In this document: in pieces, positions 12,638 to 26,000 of the stretch
Layout: each line of letters begins with the position of its first letter
Numbering within the stretch: the stretch's first letter is position 1
NCBI GenBank assembly: GCA_001643675.2
Contig: LSRY02000062.1
Location: 368,501 to 432,500 of the forward strand
Reading direction: 5' to 3'
Source of the DNA: Monocercomonoides exilis
Taxonomy: Eukaryota; Preaxostyla; Oxymonadida; Polymastigidae
Length of the DNA stretch: 64,000 nt
Translations under genes and position numbers: made by a program
Notes under the pieces: model-generated
The model's database searches: none
What the model was told of the DNA's origin: nothing
Seen by the model: the letters and a program-made list of their open reading frames with translations, nothing else

Positions 12638-13368
12638 GAGAATGGTTTTTACATCATTCTTTATGTCAGTGAGTCATACATAATAAACAAATATTCAAGT
12701 TTTTTTATAAAATGATGAAGACTTTGTGTTTATTAGAATTGTTTTTTGTTAATTTTTTGCTTTTCCTGACAGGCTTTCATTTTTTCATAATTCTGTTTTT
12801 TGTATTTATTTATTTGTTAATTATTGTCAAAATTGGTAATATTTTCCCCGATAACAAGCTGAGCAAAGAAAAAAAAAATCAAATAAATAAATAAATAAAT
12901 AAATAAATAAATTAATAAAATTCCAAAGATTTCTAAATCATGAATTTGATGTTTTTATTGATTCTCAAATGTATTGTGATTTAACAAATGATTGTTAATT
13001 TTTGATCTTTTCAAAATTTCCGCTTTATAATATGAAGTCATATGCAAAAATGTAACAAAAACATATCAATAAACATTTTCTGGAATTACAAAAATAATCA
13101 TTCATTTTTTTTTTTCTGGCAAAATTATAAACCACTTAAACAGAAACATACACACACAAAATTTTTTCCAACAAAAAATTGAGTAAAACTTATAATATGT
13201 GTCAAAATATACTGAAATTCTATCAAATAAAACATTAACAATTTTATAATGGAATGAAACAAAACAAAGCAACAAATCATCATCAACAACAACAAAAAAG
13301 AAACACACAGGCACGCAGAGAGAAAGAGAGAGAGAGAGAAAAAAAAATAAACACTAAAAGCCAACTAT
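12638..13368. other. AT-rich spacer with simple repeats
   Basis: Contains an (AAAT)n tract at 12881-12912 and a GA-rich tract at about 13318-13341 just beyond the stop codon of the minus-strand coiled-coil gene. It probably includes that gene's 3' untranslated region. No gene seen. Confidence 0.6.
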
Positions 13369-16300
13369 TTATTCTGTTCGGTGCAAATTCAATGGGAATG
13401 GAAATGAAGTGCGAGTTGTTTGCACTTTTGGAGAAGCTACAAGAGCAGCAGAATTAGAAGGAAGAGATGTGACAGAAGGCGAAGGAGATCTCTGTCTGGG
13501 AGATGAACCAATGCGGCGAGTGAGATTGATAATTGGTGTTTCACGCGAATTATTTTTGGTGCCGATCTTTCTTCCTCTTTGATTTTGCAAGGATTTCACA
13601 TTTTTGCTTTCTTCTGTTTTATCAGGCGATTTCATTGAATTTTCATAAGTTTTCAATTCATTTGACTGAAGAGGATCAACATTATCGGAAATTGCACTTG
13701 AATGCGAAGGAGATTGTACAAATGCTGGCGGAGAGGGAGGAGGAAGCGGAGAAGGAGTCGAAGCTGGAAGACTCAATCCATCAACATCCGCACTTTGCTG
13801 CTGAATTGAAAAAGGATGGCTATCAAATATAGGAAGAGACGTTGCTGACAAAAGAGAAGGAGGAGAAGAAGAATGAATGAGCAAATTGGTGTTTATGATT
13901 TGAGGAGTATCTTGTGCCAAAGGAGTGGAATCGAAGACTGCGGGTGGTGAAGATAAAATCGAAGTGGGTTGAGGTTGAGACGAAGATGAAGCATCAGAGA
14001 TCGAAGAAGATGCTTGAGTTGAAGAAGCAGGAAAAGAAGCATCAGATGACGATAAAGCTATTGACGAAGGAGTTGGAGATGTTAATGGACGAGGTGGCCT
14101 TCCAGTAGAATGAGTTGACAATTGCCGGGGAGCTGCTGATAAATCTCCTTTCTTCTTCTTTTTTGGAGTAATTCGCTTGACATCGTGCTCGCTTTGTTGG
14201 AGTGATTGCCTTTCTCGTTGCATTGTTGAAGATGAAGATGACCCAACTTTTGAAGAAGAAGGTTCTGGTTGCATGCGAATTGATATTGCAGATGGGCCAG
14301 TGAAAAGCGGAGGTGCTGGACGAGAAGAAGAAGAAGAAGGAGAAGAGCTGCGAGAAGTAGAGACATGAGAAGATGAAGGGCGAGATAATGATGAGGATGA
14401 AGTGGAAAAAGAGGATGAATGCTGTTGATCAAATGTGGAAGACGAAGAATTTTCCGTCTGAGAATATTGAAATTGTGGAGTGGCAGAAGCAGAAGTATCT
14501 TTTAATGGGAAGATTCTATTGTCTGGCAATGAAAACTGATCATTAAAAGATTGAAGGGAAACAGAATGAACGTTTGCAGTTGACTGAGGAGGTGAAGATG
14601 TAAATGAGTTGCTAATCAGAGACGGAGCTGTCATAACAGAGGAAATGTTAAGAGATTGCTGTTGCTTCAGCTCAAATGATATTTTTCGTATTTGCGTTTC
14701 TTTTTCTTCGAGCAGTGAATCCTTCATTTGTATCAGAGATTCGTATTTTGCTGCAATTGTTCTGAGCTGCTCTTCGTTGTCTCTTTTCAGCTCAGCCAAC
14801 ACTTTTGCTCTTTCTTTTTCTTTCTCATCCGCATCCTTCTCGACCTGTGCTGTTCGCATCATCAGCGAATGAAGTTGCTGCAAAATGGCACTTTTCTTTT
14901 CCTTTTGCTGGAGTTGCATTTCCAACACTGCCACTTTCTCTTCCGCGTCGGCTGCTTTTTTCTCAGCTTCTCTCACTCGCTCTCTCAATTCCACACAGAA
15001 TTGTCTCTCTCTGCTTCTTTCTTTCTCTTCCTCTGCAAATTCTCGCAGCTCCTCCTTCATCGCATTAATTTGTGCTTCATATGTTTCTCTGAGAAGCAGT
15101 CTGCTCTGCTCGTTCCGCTGCAGATCATTCATCATCTGCGTTCTCACACTTTCTGCAACTGCCTCTGCTTGTGTTGCTCGAGAGGTCAGCGCTGCATTTT
15201 CTGCTGTCACACGCTGCAGTGCTGCCTCGCCTTCCAGTCGGATGGCTCTTTCCTTTTCGGCCTCTCCGCGCAACGCAGCAACGCTGTGCACAAGTCGCAC
15301 TGCGTCTGCTTCTGCCTTTGCTGTCCTCTGCGCTTCGGCTGCTGCAGTGCTTTGGAGCATCACTTTTTCTGAGTTCAAATGGCGCAAATGAGCAATGAAC
15401 GTTGCAGAAGGAATCACAACAGTCGCTTCAGGATACAACACTTTCTGAAGAGAAAGCATTTCACTGTCCTTTTCTTCGGCTGCTTTCTGAAGTCGTTGTA
15501 TTTCTTCTTGCAATTCCTTCTCTTTGTTCATCCACTCTTTTTCTTTTCTTTCGAATTCTGGTTTTAATCTCATTTCTTCTTCATCAGCACTCATTTTGCC
15601 TTTCTTTGGCATCAGTTCATCGAATGCAGATTCAAATGGAGATTGGAATGCTGCAGATGATTGCGGTGATGGGAATGACTCTGCAGTCTTCACAGAAGAT
15701 GTGCCAGATGAAGCAAGCGACGAGGATGAAAGTGCCAACAACTCTTGTTTTTGTGAACGAGATGGAGAATTGAATGATTCACCATCGATTGTATTGACAA
15801 CAGAGGGAGGAGAAGTCGGAGGAGTTGAAATGGAAGATGATCCGCTGGTCGAATTCAGTTGCATATTTCTTTTTTCGCTCTCTTTTCCTTTGCCTGAGAA
15901 GCGTCCTATTTTCTGCTTTGGTGCTGCTCGAAGTTGCCCTCCTCCTTTTTTAGCTCTCTCGACAGCTCTTTCCAGTTCATTCACTCGTTTTGAATGGATT
16001 TTCCTTTCTTCGTCCATCGCCTTTTCTTTCGCTCTGATCTGCTCTGCAAATTGCTTCTCCAATTGCACTTTCTCAGCCTCAGCGTTTGCAGCAGCTTTTT
16101 TTGCCTCTTCTTCCCAGTGTATTCTTTCTTTGTGGTGGATATCGCTCTGAAGAAGCAGCCGAGCCTCGCTTTGCTCCAGTTCTTGTTTCAATCGGCTTAT
16201 TTCTTCTTTTTCCTCAGCTGTCACTCGATTTTGTGCTCCTCTTGCTGAATTCACTTCCTTTTTAGCCTTTTCATCTTCTGATTGCTTGTCATTTGCTCTT

Positions 16301-18337
16301 GCTCTGTTTTGTGCAATCAATTCCTGCACATCTGCATCCAACCCTGAAATTATATTGTCCTTTTCCTTTAACTGACGTTGGAGTTTCATGTTCTCTTTTC
16401 TTAACGTTTCTAATTCTTCTTCAGTTTTAGAGCTATTTTCAATTGCACTCTGCCTTTTTTCCTGTTCTTTTGCATTTTCTTCTCTTTCTCTCTTTTCTGC
16501 TTCCACTTTTGGCTTCGCCAGCATGTCTTCAATCTCTTTCCTGAGGATCTCATCTGACTGGCTGTTCTTCTTTTGCATCCACTCTTTCATCATTTCGTCT
16601 GCCTCTTTCAATCTTTTCCTCATTTCCTCTTCTGCTTCTTTCAGCTTCTCTTCTTTCTCCTTCGTCCGCTTCGCTTCTTCTTCTCGTTCCATCTCCATCA
16701 CATTTATGGTTATCTTCATTCGCTTCAGTTCTGTGTCTTTTTCCTTCACCCGATCTCTTTCTTCATCCAAAATATGTACAAGTTCAGTCAGCTCCTGCTC
16801 TCTTTCAAATTCTCGTTCTTTTTCCTCTTCTTTTTCTGCTTCTGCTTTCCTCTTTTCTTCGTCTTTCTCTTTTCTCCATCTTTCTTCAATTTCTTCTCTT
16901 TTTGCCCGCTCCTTCGCTTCTTTGGCTTGTAATTCTACAACTCTCCTTTCCAATTCCCTCACTTTTTCTTCTCTTGTTGCCTCAGCAATCGAAAGCACTC
17001 CTTTTTGGCTTCCCTTCTTTTCTTTGGAATCTTTTCCTTTGCTTCTCTTCGCTTCTCTCTCTCTCCACAGCTGCCCCAATCCCAGCCGTTCCCATTCGAT
17101 CGCATCTTCTTCTTTCTCTTTTTTGAGCTCGTCCAATTCGTCACTCAAAGCTGCGTTGATCGTCTGCAGTTCATTCAACTCTGAGTCCACAAATTCCATC
17201 CTCTCTTTTATTTGCTCTTTCTCGTTTTCTCTTTCTTCTTTTAATTCTTTCAGTTCTTTCGCCAATTTATCTTTCTCTTCCTTTGCAATCGCTTTCTCAG
17301 ATGCTATTTGCACCTTCAATTGTTGCACTTCTTCTTTCAGCGCTTGTTCTGATTGATTGTGTTTGATGTTTTGTACAACAAATGTTTTCTCTTCATCCTC
17401 ATCGTTTAACTTCTTTTTTTTCTCCTTTTCCTTTTCCTTCTCTTTCTCTTTCTCTTTCTCTTTCTCCATATCCTTCTCCTTCTCCTTTTCTTTCTCTTTT
17501 CTCTCCACTTCCCTTTGCAGTCTGCTTAACTCAAGTTTGAACTGATTTTCCATAACTTCTTCTCTCTTTTTCTGCTCTTCCTCTTCTTTTTCTCTGATCA
17601 TCCGCTCACTTTCCCATCTTGCCTCATATCTTTTCCATCGCTCTTCTTCTTCTGCTTTTTCTCTTTCGCTTTCCTTTTGAAGTCTTCGAATCTCATTTTC
17701 TCTGTCGAATTTTTCGTCTTCTGCTGATTCGACAGCTCTCTGCAGCCTCTGGTTCTCTCTTTTGATCCGTTCTTTTTCGTCTTTCAGCTGCTCTTCCCTG
17801 TCAATCGCCCCTCGCAGCTCATTTTCCAGTTCCCGAATCTTGTTCCACAGCTTGTTGTCATCTGGCTTCTCGACTTTTCGTTCGTCTGCTTTCAACAAAA
17901 GAATAATTTCTTCAATTTCCTTTTTGCGTTTTGTTTCATCTTCTTTCTCTTTCCTCTCCCTCTCTTCTCTTTCTCTTTCTCTTTCTTCTCTTCTTCTTTC
18001 TCTTTCATCATCTTCTTTTTTCATCTTAACTCTTTCCTCTTCTCTTTCCTTCATTCTCTCCATCCACTCTGCTCTTTCCTGTTTTCTTTCGTTCTCTCTC
18101 TCTTTTCGTTGTGCTTCTCTTTCTTCAAATGCCCTCTCTCTTTCTTTGTGCAGCTCCTCAATCAGCAACTGGATTGCAGCAGGCACAGCAATTCCTGTTT
18201 GATTCGATAGAAAAGGAGAAAGCGGCTGAGGCGCATTGAACTGAGCTTGAATTGATGATGATGATGTGACTGTCGGTGAAGTGAATTGGTTGCTTTTTGG
18301 AGAAGAAGAAGAAGAAGAAGAAGAAGAAGAAGAAGAA

Positions 18338-18369
<32 letters not shown>

Positions 18370-20337
18370 AGAGGAATTTGAGGTGTTTGCGAAAGGTTTT
18401 GAAGATGAAGTGGGAGTTTGCGATGAAGTGGTTGAAGTGGAAGGGAACGTTTGTTGTTCAGATTCTTTTTGTGTTGCATTTGTTGCATTTTTCTTTTTCT
18501 TTTTCTTTGTGGCAAGACGAGGAATGCGTGAAACGAACGACGATGTGGAAGCAGACGAGGATGGTAAGGAAGATGCAGATCCATTTGAAGTGGATGAAGA
18601 AACAGACAAATTGGCAGCTGAAGCAGAAGAAGTGACATGAGAAGGAGAAGACGCAGAAGGCGAAGGAGAAGGAGAGCGAGAACGAGGAGACGGAGAAACA
18701 CGTTTTGGGCGAGGAGAAGGCAGGCGCCGAAGAGAAGGAATTCTGCTGACGGATTGTTTATTGCTTCCTCTCTTATTCTTTAAGAGTCCAAATCTCATTG
18801 CTTGCTCTTCTTCCTCTTTAAGCAAGCTATTTCTTTCGCTTTCGTCGCTTTCATCATCTCCTCCATTTTCTTGTTTTTTGTTTGATGTTCCATTTTCGAG
18901 ACTTGCATTTTCATTCACTTCACTTTCACTCAGAATATCAGACTTGCCCACATTTCTTTGCTCATTTTCTGAATCCTCTTTTTTCTTTTTTGCTTCTTCT
19001 TTCGCTTTGTCTTCGAGCATTTTCTGTTCTTTTTCTCTTTTATCTTCCTCTTCCCATTCTCTCTTCTTGTTGATATACCGATCAGCTTCTGCAATCAACG
19101 CATTAAGCGTACTAAATGTTTTTTCTTTATGTTCAATTTCGTCCCATTCAACTTCATCTCCTTCTTCATACTCTGCAGTTCTTTCATTATGCTCACCATC
19201 TGCGACTGTTCTCTTTTCACTTGGCAACGTTTCTTCATCCATTTTCTTTTCATTTGTTATTTTATCCTTTTCTTCAAAAGTCTCTTCTTCTTTTCTTTCA
19301 TTCTCTCTCTCATTCCCAATTTGAGCTGAATTTTCACGGTTGATGTCATTTCCTTCGTTTTCATTCAGCTTATCCTCATTTTCTTCTTCTTCTTCTTCAA
19401 TGATGGAATTCTCTACCATCATTCGAAGATTACCTCGTTCGTGTCTTTCTGTGTCACAAGGCGAATGAATAGGAGCAAATATTGATGGAGTTGACGAAGC
19501 ATAGTGAGAAGGACTAAGTGGGATAAGCTCGGCAGAAGAAGGATGCCGTGGAACAAGTTCTGTTGCTACAACAAATGGATACGAATTTGGAACAGGAGAA
19601 GAAAATTCCGCTGATGAATTATTGGATGAAGAGAGAGAAGTGAACTGAGCAGGAGTTTGAAGTGCATTAGAAGAAGAACGAGATATTTGTTGTGGAGTTG
19701 ATGAAATGTCAGATGATGTGAAAGATGATATATTTGAAGAGGAGGAATCGTTGAGGGATGAAGGAGTTTGAATTGGAGATACAGGTTTTGGTGTATGAAA
19801 AGGATGTGAAGATAATGATTCAAGAAGCATTGACGGTCGATCCTGCAAATGATCTATATCTTCTATTAACAAATCCTTTTTAAGTTCAGGCGACAATGAA
19901 CTTTTTGCATCGCAATCGTCAGAAAGAGAACTATTGCAATTTTGGCTAATAACTTCGACATTTCGAATCAATGAACTTTCTTCGCCAATTAAACTTAACT
20001 CCTTTGACGAGTTTGATTCTGCGGATTGCGACTTTTGTTTCAACCGAGAGAAAGAAAGAGAATCTTCAATTGAACTCATTGTAACTGTAATATCAGAGAT
20101 ATTCTGATAATCTGGAAGTGGAGGAAAAGAGGGTTGCAGTTTTTCCACTTCCAATGAAAATCTTACTGAAGGACGCATTGAATTAACATTTAAAGCAGGA
20201 GAATTTCGTTGATTTGTTTGAGATAATTCAAGCAAAGAAACATCATCTGCAGTTCTTTCATAACTGTCACGATTTACATATGATTCGCTCTCTGTGGATA
20301 AAAGCATTTCATCGGAAAATTGCTCTAAGTTTGTCAT
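13369..20337 (-). CDS. Giant coiled-coil protein (2,322 aa), function unknown
   Basis: An uninterrupted reading frame. The start is taken as ATG at 20337 (MTNLEQFSDEM), because the six in-frame codons above it have no ATG. Residues 1-400 are Ser-rich and acidic. About 400-560 is charged, and 560-720 is Ser/Pro/Arg-rich with a run of about 23 serines near 657-679. Long Glu/Lys/Arg heptad-like coiled coil covers about 725-1450 and 1580-1895, including a KEK repeat run near 950-980. A Ser/Pro-rich tail with several SP-R type motifs (RQRSPSPS near the end) closes the protein. The layout, long coil between disordered ends, suits a cytoskeletal, centrosomal or scaffold protein, but no specific family is recognisable. 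It is divergent with the RIIa gene, 68 bp between the two ATGs. Codon choice matches its neighbours. Confidence 0.85.
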
Positions 20338-20405
20338 GGAAAGCAAATGCTTCAAAAATGCAAAATATCCAAAAATTTGTTATGTATCAATAACCTTAAT
20401 AAAAA
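20338..20405. promoter_or_regulatory. 68-bp head-to-head intergenic region, presumed bidirectional promoter
   Basis: Only 68 bases lie between the ATG of the minus-strand coiled-coil gene and the ATG of the plus-strand RIIa gene. Promoters and 5' untranslated regions of both must fit here or overlap the coding sequences. The stretch is AT-rich. No named element can be assigned. Confidence 0.45.
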
Positions 20406-20707
20406 ATGTCAATTCAACAAACCGACGAAAAAATAATTCTTGACGAGAGGCAAAAGGCACAGTTGGAAGAACGATCGGTATTTAAAGACTTTATTTGTAT
20501 CTAATATTTTTTTGAAAAAATTCTGTGAAAATATATTTTCAGACAACAATGGCAGAGGAATATCAAGCATATATGAAAAGCCATCCAGAAATAAAACATA
20601 TATTGTCAGATTTTCTTTGTGACGTTTTAACAAATAAGCCAGAAGATGTTTTCCAATATGGCAAAGAGTATTTTGAATCAATAAGTGCTGCATATCCAAA
20701 ATCATAA
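20406..20707 (+). CDS. Small RIIa (dimerisation/docking) domain protein, 78 aa, one intron
   Basis: Exons 20406-20477 and 20543-20707, joined by a 65-nt GT-AG intron in phase 0. The product starts MSIQQTDEKI and ends AAYPKS. The core (about residues 35-72: HPEIKHILSDFLCDVL, then NKPEDVFQYGKEYF) fits the R2D2/RIIa dimerisation-docking fold of the PKA regulatory subunit and of small ciliary proteins such as RIIAD1. Such domains dimerise and bind amphipathic anchoring helices, often in cilia and flagella. The protein has no cyclic-nucleotide domain. A flagellar role is inferred from the family and from the organism type, not from the sequence itself. Confidence 0.75.
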
Positions 20708-21348
20708 TGAGAAATCATTTCGCATCACTTCACGCCAAACGTTCATGTTTCATTATTTTTTTCGTTTTTCTGTGAGATTATAATGCTTTTTTTCAAAAGC
20801 AGGATTGACTTATTTTGTGTTTATTAGATTCAACTCTTTCAATTGCAATCTAATGATTCAATCTTTTAATTTTTAATGATTTCGAAAACTAGTCCAATCA
20901 AAGTTTCCTTTTAATTAACCATAACAAGCATTTAATTTATATTATTTGATTTTTTTTATATAACAAATCAATAACTGAAATGAACCAAATCAGCTCCAAA
21001 ATATCATTTTTCATTTTAATCGAGTTTTCGTTTAAAACACATCAACCTGAAAAATGCAACCATTCAAATTATAATTATTATTATTATCTTTATAGGAATA
21101 ACTATCTTTAGAAAAATTAAATTAATTATTCATGCGATTTTTTTTATTTTTTAATGGAATTTCTGGATATGTACTTCGAAAAATATTTTTTGAAATGAAA
21201 AAATAATTTTTTTTGCAAGATACGCTCTTTTACAATTTTTCTTTTCATTTCCACAAATTACTATAAATCATTTTGCCGATCAAACAGTCCATATTATGGT
21301 TAAGAAAAAGATAAATAATGGTTGGATTTAGATCTTTATTTGTATCAC
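20708..21348. other. AT-rich intergenic region
   Basis: Holds the 3' flank of the RIIa gene and the upstream region of profilin. Homopolymer-rich; no ORF, RNA gene or repeat recognised. Confidence 0.55.
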
Positions 21349-21853
21349 ATGTCTTGGATTGATCATCTCAACGCACAACTTGTTTCAAAAGGTGTAAGCG
21401 CTTGCGCCCTTCTGGGAGCAGCTGACGGTGCAGTCTGGGCAGATCACGGAAGTGGAGTTTGTTTTTCTTATTGTTGTAATTTTGATCCATATCAAATTGG
21501 GATCTTTATGTTTCTTTGAATATTTCGTGTTGATTGATTTAATATTAATAATTTGAATGATTCTCAATGCACTCAAACTTTAGTTGTCTGCAGGTGAAGC
21601 TCAAAACATCGCAAAATTGTTCTCAAATCCTGCATCTGCTTTTGCAACAGGTGTCATGGTTGGAGGAGTGAAGTTCTTCTGCACAAGAGCTTCTGATGAT
21701 ACCATTGCTGCAAGAAAAGACCAACGTGGACTTTTCCTTTGCAAATCTGACAAAGCTATTGTTGTTGCTCTCCATGATGAGACAATGAACGCAGGAACAT
21801 GCAGCACCTTCGCTGGAAAAGCAGCTGATTATTTCAGAAGCCTTGGATTCTAA
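21349..21853 (+). CDS. Profilin, 126 aa, one intron
   Basis: Profilin binds actin monomers, promotes nucleotide exchange and feeds formin-driven filament growth in the cytoplasm. Exon 1 (21349-21456) encodes MSWIDHLNAQLVSKG, then GAADGAVWADHGSG; MSW plus the DGxxWA core is the profilin signature. A 127-nt GT-AG intron (21457-21583, phase 0) leads to LSAGEAQNIAKLF. The remainder carries the GVMVGGVKFF and DQRGLFLCKSDKAIVVA strands, and the protein ends ADYFRSLGF. Length and order fit protist profilins. A later acceptor (AG at 21592-21593) with a donor at 21461 would also stay open, but loses the conserved linker, so the first choice is preferred. The only actin-system gene in the window. Confidence 0.9.
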
Positions 21854-23036
21854 GTAATATTATTTTTATGCAACATTCGATAGCCCTTCTTTCTCTCTGT
21901 TATGATCCCTGTTTACTGAATTTTTTTTGATTTCAAATCATCTCGTATATTGATTGACCATTTATATGTACATCAACATCGTAGTGCTTATCTTTAGTTC
22001 CTAATCACCAACTTGTTTTTGTATGAAACAAAAATAGAAAAATCATTCATGTTTTTTATTTTTATATTTAAGGATATTTTACAAAGGATGATCAAAATAT
22101 GTTGAAAATTTGAAAATACTTTAAGATATTTCAAAAGAGGGATACTTCAATCAGTATGTTCTCGAATATGAAGTGAAATTGAACATTTGAAATTCAAAAA
22201 TAGTTTTTCTTTGAATAAAACCATCATGAACATTCCATCAACGATAAAACATGAGAAAAATGTAAAAAATAATTATACAAAAATCGAAGGATAAATAGAG
22301 AATGAAATAATATACACATATAATAACATTTACAAAGAAAAAGCTATAATTGATAAGTATTTAAACAAAGAAAAAATAGAAAGATCAAACAAAAGTCCAA
22401 AACAAGTTTCCATATGGGAGTGCCAAAAAATTGCACAAACTATCTTCATTGAACAAATACAGTAAAAGAGGAAAGGAGTGCATTCAGCAATTATACTTTG
22501 CGATTAAATATTTAGAGTAAAAACAGGAAAATAGAATCATCTCTAGTTTAAAAGAACAGCGAGAATCGAAATGTACTCAACTAGATAATTGCATGCAGAC
22601 AAAAACAAATATCAATACAAATTAGCAACATAAATCAATATGAGGAGAAGCAAATAATCTACTTTGTTTTTTTGAGAGACTAAAAAATGAGAAAATTTCA
22701 CAAAAAGCAAAGTAAAATTTTTACTCCAGAAAAAATTCGCAGAAGAAAAATAAAATTCATTCCGTTTAATTCGAAATACAAAAATTTGGGGTGAATTTTT
22801 TAGCATTGCAACATTACTTGCATCGCATCTAACAAAAATAATAATTTCATAAAATATGCTTGTTCCATCATCATTCACAAAGATTCTAGAAAACTCAATT
22901 TGTCTATTTTTGTAGAATTTCATATGACTTTTAAGACTCAGAATATTTTTGTTCTTCTTGTATACTTCCAACCTGCTTCAATTTATCCTTTTGCCTTTCT
23001 GCTCTCTTTCTTTCTCAGTTCTTCGATGAAGTGCAA
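21854..23036. other. AT-rich intergenic region between convergent genes
   Basis: Lies between the stop of profilin (plus) and the stop of the second coiled-coil gene (minus), so it must hold both 3' ends. A-rich, no coding signal or RNA gene recognised. Confidence 0.55.
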
Positions 23037-26000
23037 TTAGACCGTATGATTGGTTTGCTGTTCAGTTCCATTTTCCTGTTCTTTCGCTGCCTTTTTCCCG
23101 CCTCCTCTCTTTTTCCTTCCAATTTTCACTTTCCTTCCTCTCTCTTCATTTTTAGCAGCATTCCCGTCTTTATTCTCTCCCCTGGGCTTTTCGAGCTTCG
23201 TCTGCTTTTTCTGCATTTTTCTTCTTTTTTCTCTCAAAAGGCGTTCAGTTGTTGTTTCAAAAGGAGTCAGCCCTGCCTTCACTCGAGACACATTCAGCTC
23301 TGCTTCCAATCTTTTCCTCTCTTCTTTCTCAACAAACCTCTTCAAACGGAGCTTATCGCGCATCACTTCTCTTCGCAGCACTTCGACTGCTATTTGAAGA
23401 TACTCCACTTCTGTTTGCATCTTCTTCGCTTCTTTTTCTTCTTCTGTTAACTCTGCCGGCTCTGCTTCTAATTCACTTTCTTCTTTCTTTCTTTCTTCTT
23501 TCTCTCCTTCTTCATTTCCTTCTCCTTCTTTGTTTTCTTCGATCTTCATCTTCTCATTTTCAGCGATTGCTTCTTCTGCCTTTCTGATTGTTTCTATCAA
23601 AACATCCAGCTCATTCTCTTTTTCACTCCACACACTCAAACTCTTCCAATACGCCAATGAATCAGTCAGTCTGTATTTTTCAATATCATTCACTCGACAT
23701 TCTTCTTCAGACATCAACATTCTTTCTCTTTCTTCAGATTCAGCTTCAATTTCAGCTTCATCTTTGATTTTGTCTTCTTCAGCTACGTTATTATTTTCCG
23801 TTGTTGCTTCCTCTTCTTTTATTTCTTCCTTCTCTTCCTTCTCTTCTTCTTCTTCCTCTTCATCCTCTTCTTCTTCTTCTTTTCCTTCTTTCCCTTCTTT
23901 TCCTGCTTCTGCATTTGCATTCTCAATTTTAGACAAAATAAGTGCATCTTCTGAATACATCCTCATCTGCTCTTCTTCTCTTTCCATTGCTTTTTCTTCG
24001 TATTCCTCGTCTTCCTCTTCTTTCTCCTCCAGTATCTGCTTCCTCTTCTTCACACTCTTCACAACAATCTTCTTCAGCTGAGGATTGCTAAGCTCCCACT
24101 GCTTCTTCCATTTCTGTGTGAAATACTGCAAACCCATCGTTTCCCTCTCGTTTGTGCGCAAGTCCATCATCTTCTTCTGATAGAAAATAACTCTTTTCAT
24201 GTGATATTCCTTCAGCCTCCTCAAAAACTCCCTCCTTCGCCTCCTCTCCAGCGCCTCTTTCTCTCTCTTCCTCTGCTCCCGCTCCTCATTCGCCATTCGC
24301 TCTCGCTCTTCCTTCTCCTTCCGCAGCTGCCTCTTCCTCCTCTTCATCTCCTTCTTCTGCGCCTGCTGCTTCTCAAACAGCTCCTTCAGAATCGCCTGCT
24401 TCAGCCGGCTCTCCTCTGCCTTCATCAGCGCCCTCTCCGCCTCTTCCCTCTCAATCTCCTCCAGACGCTGCAGAAGATGCTTCCTCCTCGCCAGCTGTGC
24501 GGCCACTGCCTCTTCTTGTCTGCGCAGCTCTTCTTCTTCTCTCCTCATCATCTTCATCTCGTCATTCACATCACTCGCTTCAGAATTCTCTCCCTCATTC
24601 TGCTGCTCTTCTGCTTCTCTTTCTGTCTCTTTCTCTTTCTCTTTCTCTTTTTCTTCTGCATTTTTGAGAAGTGCAAGCAATCTCTTTTCTTCAAATGTCA
24701 AGTTTGCTTCGCTGTTTGCTTTGTCGTCCATGAAAATCGAACTCAACTTTATTTTTCTGCTTTCCTTCGTTTTTTCTGTTTCGATTCGCCAAAGAATCAA
24801 TTCCTCTTCTTTTCTCATCAATTTCAATTCGTTTTTCCTCCTCTTTTCTTCTTTCTTCTTTCTTTGCCTTTCTTTCTCTCTTTCTTTCTCCCTCTTTTTC
24901 ATCTGATTTTCTTCGTCTTGCATCAAAGCCAGCTCAATTAGCTGTTGCTTCATTTGCTCTTCATCTTCAACAGCTTTGTTTGCTTCTTCCTCTTCTTTTG
25001 CAATCAAATCCGTTTCATCTGCTTCTTGTTGAGATTGCTCTTCTTTTGCCTTTTCTTCTTCATTTTCATTTTGACATGTCACTTCCTCAGTTTCATCTGT
25101 TATCTTTTCTGTTGATTCCTTCTGATCTAATTCTTCTTCTTCTTTGCTCTTCTTTGCTATTTCTTCGCTTTCTTCAACGCAACAAACAGATTCAGATTTT
25201 TGAGCATCTTTTTCTTCATTCTCAACTTTCTCGTCTTTTTGAGCTTCTTCAGATTTCTCCTCTTTTCCTTCTATTTCATCAGCTTGTTGATTCTCATTCT
25301 TTTCCTCTTCGTTTTCATCATTTGACGACTTTTGAGTAACATTCAGCAGATCTGAAGCTTCCTCCACTTTTTTGCATTCTTCTGAAGATTCATCAGTTTT
25401 GCTGCTTTCTTCATTTCCATCAATATGTTTATCTTCATCTTTTGTTTCAACAGCTTCTATTTGCTCTCCTTCTTCTGATTTCTCATTTGGTTGAGAATCA
25501 TCAACAGCTCCTTCTTTTTCTGCTGGTTTATCTGCATTCAGTTCTTCTGAATCTGCTTTGTTTTCTTCTGCTCTATTTTCTAATTCAACAGCTTCATCAC
25601 TTTGTTTATTTTCTTCTTTTTTGTCTTCTTCTTTCAGCTCCTCCTCATCTTTTCCTTCAACACCACTTTCGCTTTTGATCTTTTCAATATCTTTCATCAG
25701 TAGCCCTGTCATTTCATCATTTGAGTCATTTCCATCTGCTGACTCACACACATTCTGATTGGCTCCTACAAGCACAATTGCTTCTCTGACAATAACATTC
25801 TCTTCTTTCTTATCTTCTTTTTGAACATTCTGCTTTTCAGAACTGTTTTGCTGGTCTTCAGTTGCAGCTGATGCATTCATCATTTCTCCATTGCTCATTT
25901 CATTCATCTCACTTTCTGTTTTATTTTGTGATTCATCTAAGACATTTGAGCTGTCTTGTTTAATCTCTTCCTCTTTTGCTTCTGATTGATCTTTCATTGA

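Noticed and set aside
14728-19343. Many plus-strand frames of 60-320 codons over the coiled-coil gene
   Set aside because: Shadows of GAA/AAG-rich minus-strand codons. The minus-strand frame is open for 2,322 codons, and none of the shadows has a domain.
22440-22980. 119-codon minus-strand frame (22612-22971)
   Set aside because: AT-rich, hydrophobic random-looking translation, no domain, located in the shared 3' flank of two convergent genes.
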